A stretch of 35,490 nucleotides of DNA from Thermoprotei archaeon (GTDB taxonomy: Archaea > Thermoproteota > Thermoprotei > Thermofilales > B20-G17). Below, one piece after another: positions 8,413 through 16,156 of this stretch. The first letter of the stretch is position 1, and the number at the start of each line of letters is the position of its first letter. The stretch lies in NCBI GenBank assembly GCA_003650675.1, contig QMRH01000018.1:1-35490 (forward strand), written 5' to 3'. The position numbers and the translations under genes are program-made. The notes under the pieces were generated by a model. The model saw nothing but the letters and a program-made list of their open reading frames with translations. It ran no database searches and had not been told where the DNA came from.

Positions 8413-9297
8413 ATGAACAAATATATTTTTAAAGTAAAGAATATTCCCCTTCTCACACTCCAAGAGATTGAATATATTCTCTCGCAGATACCTAAAATGG
8501 AATCCAATAACATAAGGGTCTCTCTTTCCCTAGGTATAGATTTCGAAGAAATTACAGCCACCCCCGAAAAAGTAATTTTTAGGGGAAAGGAGGTTTCTAT
8601 TAATTTTTTACTAGATTTAAAGGAAAAATTGGATGAACGTACTATTATTGGTATATTCGATGACGATTTCAATAAAATAGCTTGGTATAGTGATGGAAAA
8701 TACTATAAACTCTGCAATACAGGTTTTAGGAAAGCTCCTACACTGGAGATCAGTGGTATACACATGCATAGGGTTACAGGCATCGATCCATGGAAGGATT
8801 CAGCCTTGAAAGTGAAATTACTGAAAGTTCCCCGAGACGGAAAAATACTGGATATATGTACTGGATTGGGGTACACGGCCATAAACATGGTTATTAATGG
8901 TGCACGTTTAGTCTACACCATCGAGAAGGACATCAACGTCCTTCAAATGGCCGAACTTAACCCCTGGTCCCGTAGATTATCCGATCCCCGAATACACGTA
9001 ATTCTCGGTGATGCAACTGAGGTTTTAGGTAAATTCCCTAACAATTATTTCGACAGAATATTACATGACCCTCCCCGTTTTGCTTTAGCCCCTGAACTTT
9101 ACACGAGATCATTTTACGAAGAACTATATCGTATTTTAAAGCCTGGAGGAAGACTTGTACATTACACTGGTTCGCCAGGTAGCAAGTATAGGCGAATTGA
9201 TATAGCCAGAGGAGTAATAAAGAAACTAAAAGAAATAGGCTTTAAGGCCTATAGAGAGAAAAGAATACAAGGAGTTATAGCACTAAAGAAAAGGTGA
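8413..9297 (+). CDS. Archaeal SAM-dependent methyltransferase, COG2521 type
   Basis: The C-terminal part is a Rossmann methyltransferase. Motif I is DICTGLGYTAI (about residue 146), and the acidic motif II is YTIEKD. NPWSRRL, the catalytic-loop HDPPRFALAPELY and RILKPGGRLVHYTGSPG follow. HDPPRF together with NPWS is characteristic of the COG2521 archaeal group, whose substrate is unknown but is thought to be RNA or protein. About 130 N-terminal residues form an extra domain of mixed alpha/beta character. It lies 9 bp after the KaiC-like gene, and its stop codon supplies the ribosome site of the next gene. Confidence 0.88.
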   Translation: MNKYIFKVKNIPLLTLQEIEYILSQIPKMESNNIRVSLSLGIDFEEITATPEKVIFRGKEVSINFLLDLKEKLDERTIIGIFDDDFNKIAWYSDGKYYKLCNTGFRKAPTLEISGIHMHRVTGIDPWKDSALKVKLLKVPRDGKILDICTGLGYTAINMVINGARLVYTIEKDINVLQMAELNPWSRRLSDPRIHVILGDATEVLGKFPNNYFDRILHDPPRFALAPELYTRSFYEELYRILKPGGRLVHYTGSPGSKYRRIDIARGVIKKLKEIGFKAYREKRIQGVIALKKR

Positions 9298-9303
9298 GTT
9301 GCA

Positions 9304-9954
9304 TTGCAAAACATATGGAAAAATGTTTACGTGGAGACTCATACATCAAGGTACTCGTCAAACACCTATATTATAGATAATGAAGATGAAGTTATCGTAA
9401 TTGACCCTGGATTTAAGGATCTTTCAGACTCTTTGATTAAATTCTTAGCGTCCCATAGAAAAATAAACATAATACATACTCACATGCACTATGATCATAT
9501 AGCTGCAACAACAGTACTTAGAAAAATGTTCAAAGAGAAGGTAAAAGTATATCACCATATACTTGAATCAGAATACCTTGAAAAGGGAGATTCTATCTAC
9601 ACGCTCGCCACCCTGTTTGGCGACCACATTGAACCAATTACCGTAAATGAGAAAATAAAGGAAGGGGAAATAGTCTCCATTAAGACGCCGTTAAGGGTCA
9701 TTCACACACCCGGTCACACAATAGGTAGTATATGTATAATATACGAAAAAATAGTATTTACTGGTGATACTCTATTTAGTAATGGACAGGTAGGGGCATC
9801 AAATCTGCCTACGGGTAATCGCCTGGATCTAATGAGTTCACTTTTAAAACTTGAGAAAATTGAGGGAGAAATCATCGCACCAGGTCATGGTCCTGTGGCA
9901 TTTCATCCTCTAAAAGAATTAGTTAAGGAAGCTTTATTGCTGTTAGGCCCTTAA
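9304..9954 (+). CDS. Metallo-beta-lactamase-fold hydrolase
   Basis: The 216-aa product has the metal-ligand motif HTHMHYDH, a third ligand in HTPGHT, Asp in FTGDTLF and the final APGHGP histidine, the glyoxalase II-like arrangement for two metal ions. Likely activities are hydrolysis of a thioester or phosphoester; the substrate is unknown. The start is TTG at 9304, supported by AGGTGA formed by the last codons of the preceding methyltransferase. It ends the three-gene plus-strand operon. Confidence 0.9.
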   Translation: MQNIWKNVYVETHTSRYSSNTYIIDNEDEVIVIDPGFKDLSDSLIKFLASHRKINIIHTHMHYDHIAATTVLRKMFKEKVKVYHHILESEYLEKGDSIYTLATLFGDHIEPITVNEKIKEGEIVSIKTPLRVIHTPGHTIGSICIIYEKIVFTGDTLFSNGQVGASNLPTGNRLDLMSSLLKLEKIEGEIIAPGHGPVAFHPLKELVKEALLLLGP

Positions 9955-9981
9955 ACAAACCAATTAAGTATTACATTATTA

Positions 9982-11595
9982 TCATAAACACATTTTTAAG
10001 CCAAAACTATTGATCCTGGAACTGGGTTTTGTTAGCAAGATAAAAAGAGGCTCTCCTTTCCTAAATGAAACATCTATGAACGCACTGTTTTTTCTCCAAT
10101 TAGGGATTATTCTTACAGGTTTCTCCTTTCCTGTTTTAATAAAAATCGAAAAACATCGTACAGTAGGAGTGATGTATATTCTTGCGGAGGGTAGCCCGCT
10201 GGGGAAAGCTATGAAGGTTTTTACACCGTTTTTCTCGCCTATGTATAGTATTCGACAAGCCTTCGAAAACATTCCGACCGCAGGTTTACGTTGAAAAATC
10301 GGGTTAATGTTTAGGAGGAAAACGGTTTTGTAGGCCTCTTCACTTAAACGTTCACAATAAATATGATTTAATTCTACGGTTTTCTCTCCAAATAATATGG
10401 GTAATGTGGCTAGGATGGTGCATTTTTCCCATGTTAATGACCCTGATGTAACCTGAGACCCCAAATAAGCCTTCAATGCTGGTATAATGTTTTCTGAAAA
10501 AGGGGTAATAGGGGTTTTCTCTACACTAGCTACGACAAGAGCCTTAAACAACGTGGCGAAATAGACATCGCTACCTTGAATTAAGAGCTGTTGATCTACA
10601 GGTGGTATTTCCTTGAAGGATTCTTCTTTTTCGTGCATTTTAAAACATTTTTCCATTAGCTGAATTACACTCTTATCTTCAGCAATTTTTCTCCTTAAGT
10701 CTTCAAATATATCGCTAAATTTAGAGGGAGAATAAAACTTTTGAAGAGAAGAAAAAGCCAAAAAGTATTCTAGTCGAGGGAAAATATCTGCTATTTTTTC
10801 ATAAAATGTATTTTCAAGGTTTTTGATAACGAGAACATTTTCCAGTAAACGCCCTAAGTGGAGAGGTGAAGGGTTTAATATGTACTTTGTGAGGCTGATT
10901 TTTAGCGAGATTAAAGGAGAAAAATTTGTGTTTAGTAGACCACCCGCTTTAAGCATCCTTTCTTCAATTTTTTCGGGAAATGCTTCTTTTAGGAAAATGT
11001 TTTTTGGCCACTTTTCTAGTCCTCGTGAAATACTTCCTGAAAAAGTTAGAAAAATCTCCGTCGCGGTATTAAGTTTTAAAGGCTCTTTCGGAATAAAACC
11101 AAGAAATATTTTTGACGCATCCGAAAATATCCTTAGATACGTGAAACGATCATGGTTGACTACAACCCCATCTTCAACAGCCATAAGAGACGGAGGATTT
11201 AATGTTAACTCCATTCCTCTAAAGCAAATCCTTATCCCTGATCCATGCGAAAAAACAGCATGCTCGATAACTCTTCTTATATCCTGGTTTTTGAAGATCT
11301 CGGACATAAAATCTTTCCCAAAGAAAAGGATTAACGGTGAATAAACACCTGTTATTGAGATCCTTCGATAGGCTTTTAACTTGATCATATATGAGAATAG
11401 ATTTTCACTTAGAAGAACGTCCACAAAACCTTTAAAATCCATCACCTTAAAGAAAACAAAATTTTCGTAGAAACCATCCACCTTTACGGTATTTGCTTTT
11501 TGTACGGCTTGTGGAGAGAAATCTAGTGTAGGTATAATTTTTATCAGCTCCTCGCCTTTATACCTAATCGTTAGATACCCGTCTTTAAACTCCAA
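9982..11595 (-). CDS. Large protein of unknown function (537 aa)
   Basis: No family is recognised. Residues 1-210 look beta-rich (DGYLTIRYKGEELIKIIPTLDF, RICFRGMELTLNPPSLM). Residues about 215-400 are mostly helical (LISLKISLTKYILNPSPLHLGRLLENV, DIFEDLRRKIAEDKSVIQLMEKC). The last 120 residues return to strands (RILYIGEKNGVKTFIAFPSG, IFIKTGKEKPVRIIP). There is no signal peptide, membrane helix, P-loop or obvious metal motif. It is divergent from the unknown gene at 11688 with about 90 bp between. The beta-helix-beta design could suit a binding or structural protein; this is inference only. Confidence 0.6.
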   Translation of the reverse strand: MEFKDGYLTIRYKGEELIKIIPTLDFSPQAVQKANTVKVDGFYENFVFFKVMDFKGFVDVLLSENLFSYMIKLKAYRRISITGVYSPLILFFGKDFMSEIFKNQDIRRVIEHAVFSHGSGIRICFRGMELTLNPPSLMAVEDGVVVNHDRFTYLRIFSDASKIFLGFIPKEPLKLNTATEIFLTFSGSISRGLEKWPKNIFLKEAFPEKIEERMLKAGGLLNTNFSPLISLKISLTKYILNPSPLHLGRLLENVLVIKNLENTFYEKIADIFPRLEYFLAFSSLQKFYSPSKFSDIFEDLRRKIAEDKSVIQLMEKCFKMHEKEESFKEIPPVDQQLLIQGSDVYFATLFKALVVASVEKTPITPFSENIIPALKAYLGSQVTSGSLTWEKCTILATLPILFGEKTVELNHIYCERLSEEAYKTVFLLNINPIFQRKPAVGMFSKACRILYIGEKNGVKTFIAFPSGLPSARIYITPTVRCFSIFIKTGKEKPVRIIPNWRKNSAFIDVSFRKGEPLFILLTKPSSRINSFGLKMCL

Positions 11596-11687
11596 TATAG
11601 CCCCCAGCCCTTCCCATATAGGTGGAATAGAAGAACCTTAAATAATGTAGGTAGTCTTATTTATCTTAAAGGGAGGTAGGCTGGAAG

Positions 11688-12362
11688 ATGATGGGATCAG
11701 TGATGGATTTCATTAAAAAAACCTTAGAAGACAGGTTTGAGGAATGGAAGAGCGTGAAGGGAATGTTATACGGCAGAACCAAAGCCGCTTCCTTTGATGA
11801 ACTATTCGTATACATGAAGCCTATCGGTATCTTTGAATACAAATATATTTTCTCTGCGATGATAAACCTGGTACCAACAAACCTAATGAACGAGAAATAT
11901 GCAGAAGTATATAGGAGACTAAAATCCTTTGAATGCGATTTAAATGTAAAGGGAATCTTTAGGAAACAGTACTCATTTATACCACGTAAGGACCTAAACG
12001 ACCTCGCAAAGCTTATTGAAGGATTTCAACCAAGCGATTTACTTGCACAAAACTTAAACAGGGATGAAAATGTAATGGAGTGCATAAGGAGACTTGGAGC
12101 TGTAGAATTTAACATACGTCTAAAGTCTGTTTCAGAACTTTATGCTCCATTTATAGCAAACAAAGAGGCGATGCTTCAAGCCGAGAAAGCCTTCTACGAA
12201 AATCCTGAGGACGTCGTATGGGTGCTCTCATTAACCACTTTACTTTCCCATAGCCCGGGGCTTAAAAAGAAGATAAGAAACATCTATAACGCGTTGGAAA
12301 CAATATCGGCTAAAATACGTGAGATATCTTCTGAAATAACAGAGAATATTGAAAAAGAATAA
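11688..12362 (+). CDS. Helical cytoplasmic protein, unknown
   Basis: The 224-aa product is almost entirely helical with many charged residues and no membrane segment. Stretches such as DFIKKTLEDRFEEWKSVK and NIYNALETISAKIREISSEI are amphipathic and may form a coiled coil at the C-terminus. GGGAGGT lies about 11-12 bp upstream of the first ATG; several Met codons (MMGSVM) leave the exact start open. Its end overlaps the small winged-helix gene by 14 bp, and the recombinase follows, so all three are probably one transcript. No family is recognised. Confidence 0.55.
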   Translation: MMGSVMDFIKKTLEDRFEEWKSVKGMLYGRTKAASFDELFVYMKPIGIFEYKYIFSAMINLVPTNLMNEKYAEVYRRLKSFECDLNVKGIFRKQYSFIPRKDLNDLAKLIEGFQPSDLLAQNLNRDENVMECIRRLGAVEFNIRLKSVSELYAPFIANKEAMLQAEKAFYENPEDVVWVLSLTTLLSHSPGLKKKIRNIYNALETISAKIREISSEITENIEKE

Positions 12363-12606
12363 GGGAAGGTGTATAGAAATAGGAAGAAAACTTTCACCTG
12401 AAAGAAAGGCACTTGAAGATAAAATATACAAATTATTGACGACCTCAAAAGGTCTTACAACGAAGGATCTTTATTACATTTTAATAAAAGAAGATCTTAA
12501 CGTTGACTATTCAAAAATTTATCAGTGCTTAAGAAAGCTTTTTCATAAAGGTTTAATAAAAGAAGAGCTAGAGGAAAGGAGGCATTTTGGAAACCGGTGT
12601 AATTGA
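12349..12606 (+). CDS. Small winged-helix-like protein
   Basis: The 85-aa product contains LEDKIYKLLTTSKGLTTKDLYYIL and YSKIYQCLRKLFHKGLIKEE, a typical winged-helix pattern (helix, recognition helix, wing). The only ordinary in-frame start is TTG at 12349, inside the preceding gene. A GGAAGGTG near 12364 would instead suit a start a few codons later, but only an ATA is available. The gene sits between an unknown helical protein and the tyrosine recombinase and could regulate that unit. Confidence 0.6.
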   Translation: MKKNKGRCIEIGRKLSPERKALEDKIYKLLTTSKGLTTKDLYYILIKEDLNVDYSKIYQCLRKLFHKGLIKEELEERRHFGNRCN

Positions 12607-12615
12607 TACTTTAAG

Positions 12616-13671
12616 GTGCTTGATGGAATGTCTGAACCTTCAGAGGAAACTATATCTTCACTTATAGCCCGGTATAGAGGATACATGGATGAGGATAACT
12701 ATGTTTTATTCGAATCTTTCATGTCGTGGCTTGCTAATCAAGGTTTAAGGCCTTCAACACGATATCGATATGCTGGAATCATAGGATACTTCCTAGCATG
12801 GCTGTCCTCTAGGAATATAAAGATTTCAGATCTAAAGGTAAAGGATATCGATTTATATTTAAGCAGTGTTCACGGAAAGGGTTTAAAACACAGCACAGTT
12901 CACTGGTATGTTGTGGGCGTGAAGAAACTACTTCGATACCTGTATTATATAACAGATGATGAAAAATACAAGAAACTTTACAAGAAGATAAAGACACCTA
13001 GGTTAAACAAAAGCCTACCCGAAATCCTTTCACCCGAAGAAGTTTTAAAGATAATAACGAACTTCAGTTCACTGAAATACAAAGCACTCTATGCATTAAT
13101 TTATGAAACCGGTTGTCGAATAGGTGAAGCCTTGAACCTTAAAATAAAGCATTTAGTAGAAGATGAATATGGTTTTAAAGTATTCTTTAGCCGGAGTAAA
13201 AGCGAGGCAAGAGCTGTAAGATTAGTAGTATTTGCTGGCTTGATTAAAAAATGGTTAAGTATCCACCCGGAAAGGGATAATCCAGAAGCATACCTGTTCT
13301 TTGGAAGACACCCTCTCAAAAAAATGTCCCGTAGTGCTGCATTAAAAAACCTTAAAAAAGCTGCTTTAAAAGCAGGTATAAAAAAGAATGTTCATCCCCA
13401 CATTTTTAGACACACTAGAGCTACTGAACTTTATAGAATGTTTAAAGAACTTGAATTAATGAAATGGTTTGGATGGAAAACCCGGCGCATGATAGACGTT
13501 TACAGTAAGATAACACAGGAAGAGGTTGAAACCGTATATGTTAAAAATATTTTGAACGAGAAAAAGCATTCCCTTAGTGAAGAAGAAAAAACTGGAAAAA
13601 CTTGTCCAAAGTGCGGTAGAATTAGCACATTTTCCTCGAAATATTGTCATTTCTGTGGAACTCCCCTGTAG
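12616..13671 (+). CDS. Tyrosine recombinase/integrase with C-terminal zinc ribbon
   Basis: The 351-aa protein has an N-terminal SAM-like core-binding domain (about residues 13-125) and a catalytic domain with Arg168 (ETGCRIGEAL), Lys195 (SKSEARA), His262-x-x-Arg265 (HIFRHTRATEL), Trp287 (MKWFGWKTRR) and nucleophile Tyr296 (IDVYSKIT). A zinc ribbon (C330/C333, C344/C347) closes it. The set is complete, so it should be active in DNA strand exchange. Start candidates are GTG 12616 and ATG 12628. It could be a XerA-like chromosome recombinase or an element integrase; the odd neighbours and the zinc ribbon favour a resident element. No tRNA attachment site is visible. Confidence 0.92.
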   Translation: MLDGMSEPSEETISSLIARYRGYMDEDNYVLFESFMSWLANQGLRPSTRYRYAGIIGYFLAWLSSRNIKISDLKVKDIDLYLSSVHGKGLKHSTVHWYVVGVKKLLRYLYYITDDEKYKKLYKKIKTPRLNKSLPEILSPEEVLKIITNFSSLKYKALYALIYETGCRIGEALNLKIKHLVEDEYGFKVFFSRSKSEARAVRLVVFAGLIKKWLSIHPERDNPEAYLFFGRHPLKKMSRSAALKNLKKAALKAGIKKNVHPHIFRHTRATELYRMFKELELMKWFGWKTRRMIDVYSKITQEEVETVYVKNILNEKKHSLSEEEKTGKTCPKCGRISTFSSKYCHFCGTPL

Positions 13672-13728
13672 CTACTCTAATTTTCACCTACCCTTATAGC
13701 CAATAACCTTATTTAGAAAATTGGGGAT

Positions 13729-13965
13729 TCACAACTCTTTATCCAGTCCCGTATGTTTTGCCATTCTCTCCTCGAGGTGGTTTAGGGGGGATAAATAATA
13801 ACATTTAAGCACGTTGGGGAGTTCTCCTGTTCCGTCTGGCTTTATGAGCCAGACTTCGTCAGGGAGTGTTCGCGGGGAACGGGGCTCCACACATCCTGAC
13901 TTAAACAGATAATGTTCCTTGATACACTTTAATGTTACGCAGATCGAAAACTGTTGCGAGCCCAA
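13729..13965 (-). pseudogene. Doubtful 78-aa ORF, possible transposon-derived remnant
   Basis: The frame begins 3 bp after the protease stop codon. It reads through the GC-rich block as GCVEPRSPRTLPDEV and KPDGTGELPN, then continues to YYLSPLNHLEERM. Low-complexity Pro/Arg/Gly text like this is common at the C-terminus of IS200/IS605 TnpB proteins, where the DNA also encodes the guide RNA scaffold. I cannot confirm that family from memory. It may be a decayed tnpB 3' end or a chance reading of an RNA element. Confidence 0.3.
13813..13893. repeat. GC-rich hairpin element, copy A
   Basis: A perfect 8-bp hairpin GTCTGGCT/AGCCAGAC with a TTATG loop (13834-13854) is enclosed by the paired arms GTTCC (13829-13833)/GGAAC (13876-13880) and GGAG (13818-13821)/CTCC (13885-13888). 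The distal end (GGGGCTCCACACATCC) matches 14 of 16 bases at the right end of the window (35474-35489). The nested helices and the GC jump suggest a structured RNA or a transposon end. Confidence 0.5.
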
Positions 13966-13968
13966 TTT

Positions 13969-14883
13969 TCAGTCGGATACTAAAAAGTATTTCAATGCTT
14001 CTTGAATTGAACCGACTTCATATATAGTTATGTTGTAGCCCTCCCTCCTTAATGCTTCCTCTAAAGGCACTTCTTTGTAACCCTTGATAAATGTGATTGT
14101 AATGCCTGAACCTATCTTCTTAGATACTATCACCGGTTCGAGGATCTTTCCCTGGCCCTTAGGTACAAGAAATATTTTTATACCCCTAGCCGCTGCAGCT
14201 TTAGCCTTTTCTAGGACTCCGCCAACTGGTCCGATACTTCCGTCGGGTAGTATGGTTCCAGTCATACATACATCTTTCCTAGTTTCTATACCTAGGATAC
14301 GTGCTATCATAAGAACCGTTAAAACACCTCCCGCTGAAGGTCCGTCAACAACGTTTATTTCCCTATCTGCCTTAATGACAATATAACTATCGTATCTTAT
14401 TGTGGAGTTTGTGTAGTTCATTGCTACTTTAAGTGCCGTGGACGCAGACTCTTGGAGGTCTATACCTATCCGCGGAGATGTGGCGATAAACACCCTTCCT
14501 TCACCGGGAATAACACTAACGTATACTTTCATTACTATTCCCTTGATTTCGTAGTCGAAAAATCCTTTAGGAACCATGTGGACAGCTACAATATAAGCCC
14601 AGTCATAATTTCCTTCCAGGTTTTGAGATAAAGAAGTCTGGTTGGAGATTGTCCTTAAAATGGATTCAAGACTGTTTTTTAACAGGAAGTTTTCCTGTTT
14701 AAGGACCTCTATTTCCTTTTTTAGATTTATGTTTTCTGTACTCAACTCAGAGATTTTCTCTGCAAGTTCTTTGTTAATGGCTTTTATGTTCTCATTTTCC
14801 ACATACTGTGTATAAAGTACAACGCCTAAGAAGGCATTAAGGACAATGCTCACCAGGAAAGCTACTTCAAGAACCTTTTTCAT
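13969..14883 (-). CDS. Membrane-anchored S16 (Lon-like) serine protease
   Basis: The product is 304 aa. An N-terminal membrane helix (about residues 6-26) and a coiled coil (about 30-75) precede the S16 proteolytic domain. Ser183 in GPSAGG and Lys226 in GGVLEKAKAA form the Ser/Lys dyad, spaced 43 residues as in Lon. There is no AAA+ module, so this is the stand-alone archaeal type (COG1750), probably processing membrane or extracytoplasmic peptides. The gene starts inside the end of the cyclo-ligase gene (17-bp overlap), so the two are co-transcribed. Confidence 0.9.
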   Translation of the reverse strand: MKKVLEVAFLVSIVLNAFLGVVLYTQYVENENIKAINKELAEKISELSTENINLKKEIEVLKQENFLLKNSLESILRTISNQTSLSQNLEGNYDWAYIVAVHMVPKGFFDYEIKGIVMKVYVSVIPGEGRVFIATSPRIGIDLQESASTALKVAMNYTNSTIRYDSYIVIKADREINVVDGPSAGGVLTVLMIARILGIETRKDVCMTGTILPDGSIGPVGGVLEKAKAAAARGIKIFLVPKGQGKILEPVIVSKKIGSGITITFIKGYKEVPLEEALRREGYNITIYEVGSIQEALKYFLVSD

Positions 14884-15610
14884 GACCCTTCATCTCCCAA
14901 AGATACTTTAGTGTCGGAATCTGTGCTATTTTATTTCCTTCTAAATAGCACCAATATATTCCCTTCGGTTTAGGATAAATTGGGTTTACTGATCGCCGTC
15001 CTCTAGGGGTATATATCTCGTCTACTGGTACATCATGTTTCAGCATAGGTATGTAATCGACCACCTGCAATTCATGAACAGTAGTTATGACCGGTGTCGT
15101 CTCGTCTATCAGACCAGCCTCTCTTAGTATAGCATATTCGAGGTCAGAGAAGCCTCCTCCCTTACCAAGCCGTGCGCCATTTAAAGTAACGGCAACACTA
15201 CCTGTGATCTTCAAGTCTATTCTAAGCCTTGGAAGCAGAACTTTTTTACCGTACTTAAATGCTCCTCTTATAGTCGATGCGTATCTCTCTTTACCTAAAG
15301 GAACAGACCCCGCCTCTATGACCAAAAATCCTTCCCTTAACTTAGGCGTTGGCATAACAAGGTTTTTACGTTCACGTATAGCTTCCTCTCTAATAGGACG
15401 TTGAGGAGCGTCAGGGTTGACGAAAACATTTTTCGTTTCTCGGAAAAGCGTGGAAGATGTGATGTAGGTTGCTGCCGTTATATTACCCTTGAAGTTGGGT
15501 ATACGATTGAAACATGGTCTAGGAAATGTAACTATATTTTTCTCCTCTAATAGACGCCATATTTTCAACCTAAGTTCTCTTTTATATTCACTAGGAGATC
15601 TTTTCTTCAT
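14867..15610 (-). CDS. 5-formyltetrahydrofolate cyclo-ligase family protein
   Basis: The 247-aa product belongs to the MTHFS family (COG0212), which converts 5-formyl-THF to methenyl-THF with ATP. Visible features are an N-terminal helical part, PTPKLREGFLVIEAG, the phosphate-binding GARLGKGGGFSDLEYAILREAG, and TTVHELQVVD. The GKGGGFSDLE motif is the family signature. Archaeal members may serve a modified folate or another substrate, so the exact reaction is inferred. It is the first gene of a pair with the S16 protease. Upstream is a divergent spacer shared with a ribbon-helix-helix regulator. Confidence 0.85.
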   Translation of the reverse strand: MKKRSPSEYKRELRLKIWRLLEEKNIVTFPRPCFNRIPNFKGNITAATYITSSTLFRETKNVFVNPDAPQRPIREEAIRERKNLVMPTPKLREGFLVIEAGSVPLGKERYASTIRGAFKYGKKVLLPRLRIDLKITGSVAVTLNGARLGKGGGFSDLEYAILREAGLIDETTPVITTVHELQVVDYIPMLKHDVPVDEIYTPRGRRSVNPIYPKPKGIYWCYLEGNKIAQIPTLKYLWEMKGHEKGS

Positions 15611-15741
15611 ATCTCTTCAACTCTATGAGACTATGCGAAAAACATAAGATAATACTTTTGCCCATCTCCCTCCTCCATGTTCTCCTTGACATGCTGGACA
15701 AAAATTATAAACTCTTAAGAAAAATATTTTTTAAAATCTAA

Positions 15742-15772
15742 AATAACATTTTTTCGCAACATTAATGTTATT
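15742..15772. promoter_or_regulatory. Perfect 9-bp inverted repeat in divergent promoter
   Basis: AATAACATT (15742-15750) and AATGTTATT (15764-15772) are perfect inverted copies 13 bp apart. They lie about 80 bp upstream of the ribbon-helix-helix gene and about 130 bp upstream of the cyclo-ligase start. A palindromic site beside an RHH repressor fits autoregulation. The same core occurs upstream of fen (18811-18850). Confidence 0.35.
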
Positions 15773-15852
15773 AGGTAATACATTGAAATAAAGATCTTTG
15801 TAAGATCGACTAATAAGCCCGAAACTAATAGATAATAAGACAGGTGGTTCTC

Positions 15853-16071
15853 TTGAGACGTAAAGAAGGCGAAAAAATGAGGCTGATAACCGTACATTTA
15901 CCAATTGCATATATTAATGCTCTTAGAAGTCTCGTCCGTATAGGTTTATATCCTAATGTCTCGGAGGCGATAAGAGTCGCCATAAGAGACTTCATTCACA
16001 AAGAAATGTCGAGAGTAAATGAGAGTTATAGTGGTATTTCACGTGGAAGAAACGATCTATTCTTAAGCTAA
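15853..16071 (+). CDS. Ribbon-helix-helix transcriptional regulator
   Basis: The short protein (about 72 aa from TTG 15853) has the RHH signature: a strand (MRLITVHLPIAYINAL), helix 1, and SEAIRVAIRDFIHKE as helix 2. Such proteins bind palindromic operators as dimers. AGGTGG ends 5 nt before TTG 15853; the ATG at 15877 is an alternative that removes the basic prefix. The C-terminal tail is short and polar. A perfect inverted repeat lies upstream. Confidence 0.8.
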   Translation: MRRKEGEKMRLITVHLPIAYINALRSLVRIGLYPNVSEAIRVAIRDFIHKEMSRVNESYSGISRGRNDLFLS

Positions 16072-16156
16072 GTCTTTTAACAAAACATAGGGTAACTTGT
16101 TTTCTATGTAAACATCAAATAAATAGCTTTGTCCTACTAATAACTTGGTTAAATTA

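Larger units (their letters stand above)
13672..13968. other. Gene-poor spacer with GC-rich element
   Basis: The stretch between the recombinase and the S16 protease is dominated by a GC-rich structured block (about 13813-13893) inside otherwise AT-rich DNA. The minus strand is open across it. There is no tRNA or rRNA signature. Confidence 0.5.
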
